A DNA stretch of 7,356 bases from Chromatiales bacterium. GTDB taxonomy: Bacteria; Pseudomonadota; Gammaproteobacteria; Chromatiales; Chromatiaceae. A program made the position numbers and the translations under genes. The stretch is from the NCBI GenBank assembly GCA_022360595.1, contig JAKSCN010000559.1:1-7356 (forward strand). Reading direction: 5' to 3'. Below the pieces are notes generated by a model. That model was given only the letters and a program-made list of their open reading frames with translations, was not told where the DNA came from and did no database searches. This document shows positions 5,881-7,356 of this stretch, one piece after another. Position 1 is the first letter of the stretch; every line of letters begins with the position of its first letter.

Positions 5881-7283
5881 GACTCGCCCCAAAAACGCTG
5901 TTTGGTCGCATGATGCTGATCCTGGTATTGGGCCTGATCATCACCCAGATCTTCAGTGCCAGTCTACTACTCAAAGACCGCCGGGAGGCGTTCCAAGAGC
6001 GCTTCGGCCTTCAGTTGATTCAACGCATCGCATCGGTTGTCTCGCTCATAGAGGAGATGGGGCCGGACAAACGCCAGCAGATGCTGATGGCTCTCAGCAC
6101 ACCGACCTTCAAGGTCTCGATCTCCGATCAAGCACTTGACTCCGATCACTCCCCACCTTCCAACTACCTGGAGGTGATGCTGGAAGAGGCTCTACCGAAT
6201 CACAACGAGGTGTGTGTCCACTTTGATAAGGCCCCATTTCCAAAACATTTTGGCCGGGAACACCGATCCAATCGCCATTCACCACCGCTGGAGCAAGCCA
6301 GACGGGATGATAGGCGGGATGATTCCCCCCGCTGGCGCCGCCCACCCAAGATGATCATGACAGTAGTGCAAGTCCAGTTATCCGATGGTCAATGGCTCAG
6401 ATTCCACCGCCCCATGCCGAAAGACAACATCAAATGGCCTTTCAAGGTGATGGGGTACCTGGCGGTGCTGCTGATCGGCATCAGCCTCGCCGCACTGCTT
6501 GCCGTGCGGCTGGTCACCAAGCCGCTCACCACACTCTCAAAAGCAGCGGAGTCTCTGGGAAAAAACATTGACCACCCCCCTCTTACCGAAAGCGGCCCTC
6601 AAGAGGTTGAACGGGCGGCCAAAGCCTTCAACACCATGCAGGGCCGATTGCAACGCTATATCGATGACCGCAATCAAGTGCTGGCCGCCGTCTCTCACGA
6701 TTTGAAAACGCCGATCACCCGGCTGCGCCTGCGCACTGAATTGATCGACGATCAACAGCTCTCTGATAAGATAGAAAAAGACCTGGCCGAGATGGAACAG
6801 ATGGTGAGCGCCTCGCTCGATTACCTGCGTGGCACCGACAGCAAAGAGAAGAGTGTCACCGTGGATATTTTTGCCCTGCTGGAAGGGGTGCGGGACGACA
6901 TGCAGGATATGGACTGGGAGGTAGCGCTGAGCAGCGCCAAGATCCCTCCCATTCAGGGCCGTCCCCTCGGCCTGAAACGCCTTTTCACCAATTTGATAGA
7001 GAATGCCGTGCGGTATGGCGAACGGGCAGATATCCACTTTGAGGATACCGCTGAACTGCTCACCGTTATCATTGCCGATGCAGGTCCGACACCGACCGAC
7101 CTCAATCTGGAGCAGCTCTTTCAGCCCTTCTTCCGTACTGAACAGTCGCGCAACAAAGCGACCGGTGGCACCGGGCTGGGTCTGGGAATCGCGCGCAACA
7201 TCGCCCGCTCGCATGGCGGTGATGTAATCTTACAACCGGGTAAAGAGCAAGGTATTGAAGCGGTAGTGACACAGCCCCGCTAA
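5877..7283 (+). CDS. EnvZ/CpxA-like sensor histidine kinase
   Basis: A 468-residue inner-membrane kinase. TM1 is at about 11-32 and TM2 at about 192-211, enclosing a periplasmic sensor of about 155 residues. HAMP follows (about 211-262), then the H-box VSHDLKTPITRLRLRTEL with His274, the N-box NLIENAVRYG (372-381) and the G2 box GGTGLGLGIAR (430-440). The layout resembles EnvZ and CpxA, and the partner is the regulator just upstream. GAGG at 5866-5869 serves as ribosome binding site within the regulator gene. Two points are odd. The periplasmic part has five His and one Cys between 109 and 134, followed by an Arg-rich stretch (141-157). The G1 box reads DAGPTP (401-406) where DxGPGI is expected. 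The histidines suggest metal or pH sensing, but this is unproven. The spy-like protein may bind this sensor as CpxP binds CpxA. Confidence 0.93.
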   Translation: MRLAPKTLFGRMMLILVLGLIITQIFSASLLLKDRREAFQERFGLQLIQRIASVVSLIEEMGPDKRQQMLMALSTPTFKVSISDQALDSDHSPPSNYLEVMLEEALPNHNEVCVHFDKAPFPKHFGREHRSNRHSPPLEQARRDDRRDDSPRWRRPPKMIMTVVQVQLSDGQWLRFHRPMPKDNIKWPFKVMGYLAVLLIGISLAALLAVRLVTKPLTTLSKAAESLGKNIDHPPLTESGPQEVERAAKAFNTMQGRLQRYIDDRNQVLAAVSHDLKTPITRLRLRTELIDDQQLSDKIEKDLAEMEQMVSASLDYLRGTDSKEKSVTVDIFALLEGVRDDMQDMDWEVALSSAKIPPIQGRPLGLKRLFTNLIENAVRYGERADIHFEDTAELLTVIIADAGPTPTDLNLEQLFQPFFRTEQSRNKATGGTGLGLGIARNIARSHGGDVILQPGKEQGIEAVVTQPR

Positions 7284-7356
7284 CCAACCGTAAAAAATCT
7301 CTTTTTCCAGCCGATACTGAAGATACGCCGTCCAACAACGCCAGATACTGATGAGA
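7284..7356. other. Tail after the kinase gene, no supported gene
   Basis: These 73 bases contain a run of A and a run of T (around 7292-7306) but no GC stem, so I do not call a terminator. On the minus strand two frames are open to the window edge and could be the end of a convergent gene, one of them stopping at 7280-7282 against the kinase stop. Too little is present to choose. Confidence 0.3.

Noticed and set aside
6537..7214. Minus-strand open frame of 225 codons
   Set aside because: It is antisense to the conserved kinase core (H-box to G2 box). Such long shadows are common opposite GC-rich genes.
7290..7307. A-run/T-run as terminator for the kinase gene
   Set aside because: The only stem is five A-T pairs with no GC, too weak to call.

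Overview
The window looks like a chromosomal segment of a gammaproteobacterium, mid-range in GC. The RutE-like reductase, YqcC-family protein, DinB and OmpR/EnvZ-like pair all resemble enterobacterial proteins I remember, at a distance. I see no phage gene, transposase, CRISPR array, tRNA or rRNA. A marine or sulfur-oxidising gammaproteobacterium is possible, but nothing here proves it.

Layout. (a) 1-176: the last 57 codons of a plus-strand gene, possibly an M1-type metallopeptidase. (b) 283-336: a perfect 23-bp inverted repeat between that gene and the convergent next one. (c) 350-1484, minus strand: a lipoprotein gene followed 7 nt later by a RutE-type nitroreductase. (d) 1594-4320, minus strand: yqcC-like, dinB (4-bp ATGA overlap) and a FemAB-like acyltransferase, probably one transcript. 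An imperfect inverted repeat covers the -10 and the ribosome binding site of its first gene. (e) 4381-4476: two tight hairpins. (f) 4486-7283: a Spy/CpxP-like periplasmic protein (minus strand) divergent from an OmpR-family regulator and an EnvZ-like sensor kinase (plus strand, overlapping by ATGA). (g) 7284-7356: short tail with no supported gene.

The most coherent unit is (f). It has the architecture of E. coli cpxP/cpxRA: a periplasmic LTxxQ protein divergent from its likely two-component system. The intergenic region holds a 20-bp-arm inverted repeat at 5056-5111. Each arm carries GTAA-type direct half-sites with 10-bp period, like the CpxR box GTAAA-N5-GTAAA. The right arm ends just before a plausible -35, suggesting autoregulation. 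The kinase has a His- and Arg-rich periplasmic segment and an atypical G1 box, so the signal may differ from that of classical Cpx. I do not see a clearly unprecedented system; this variant envelope-stress module and the unexplained inverted repeats are the points most worth following.
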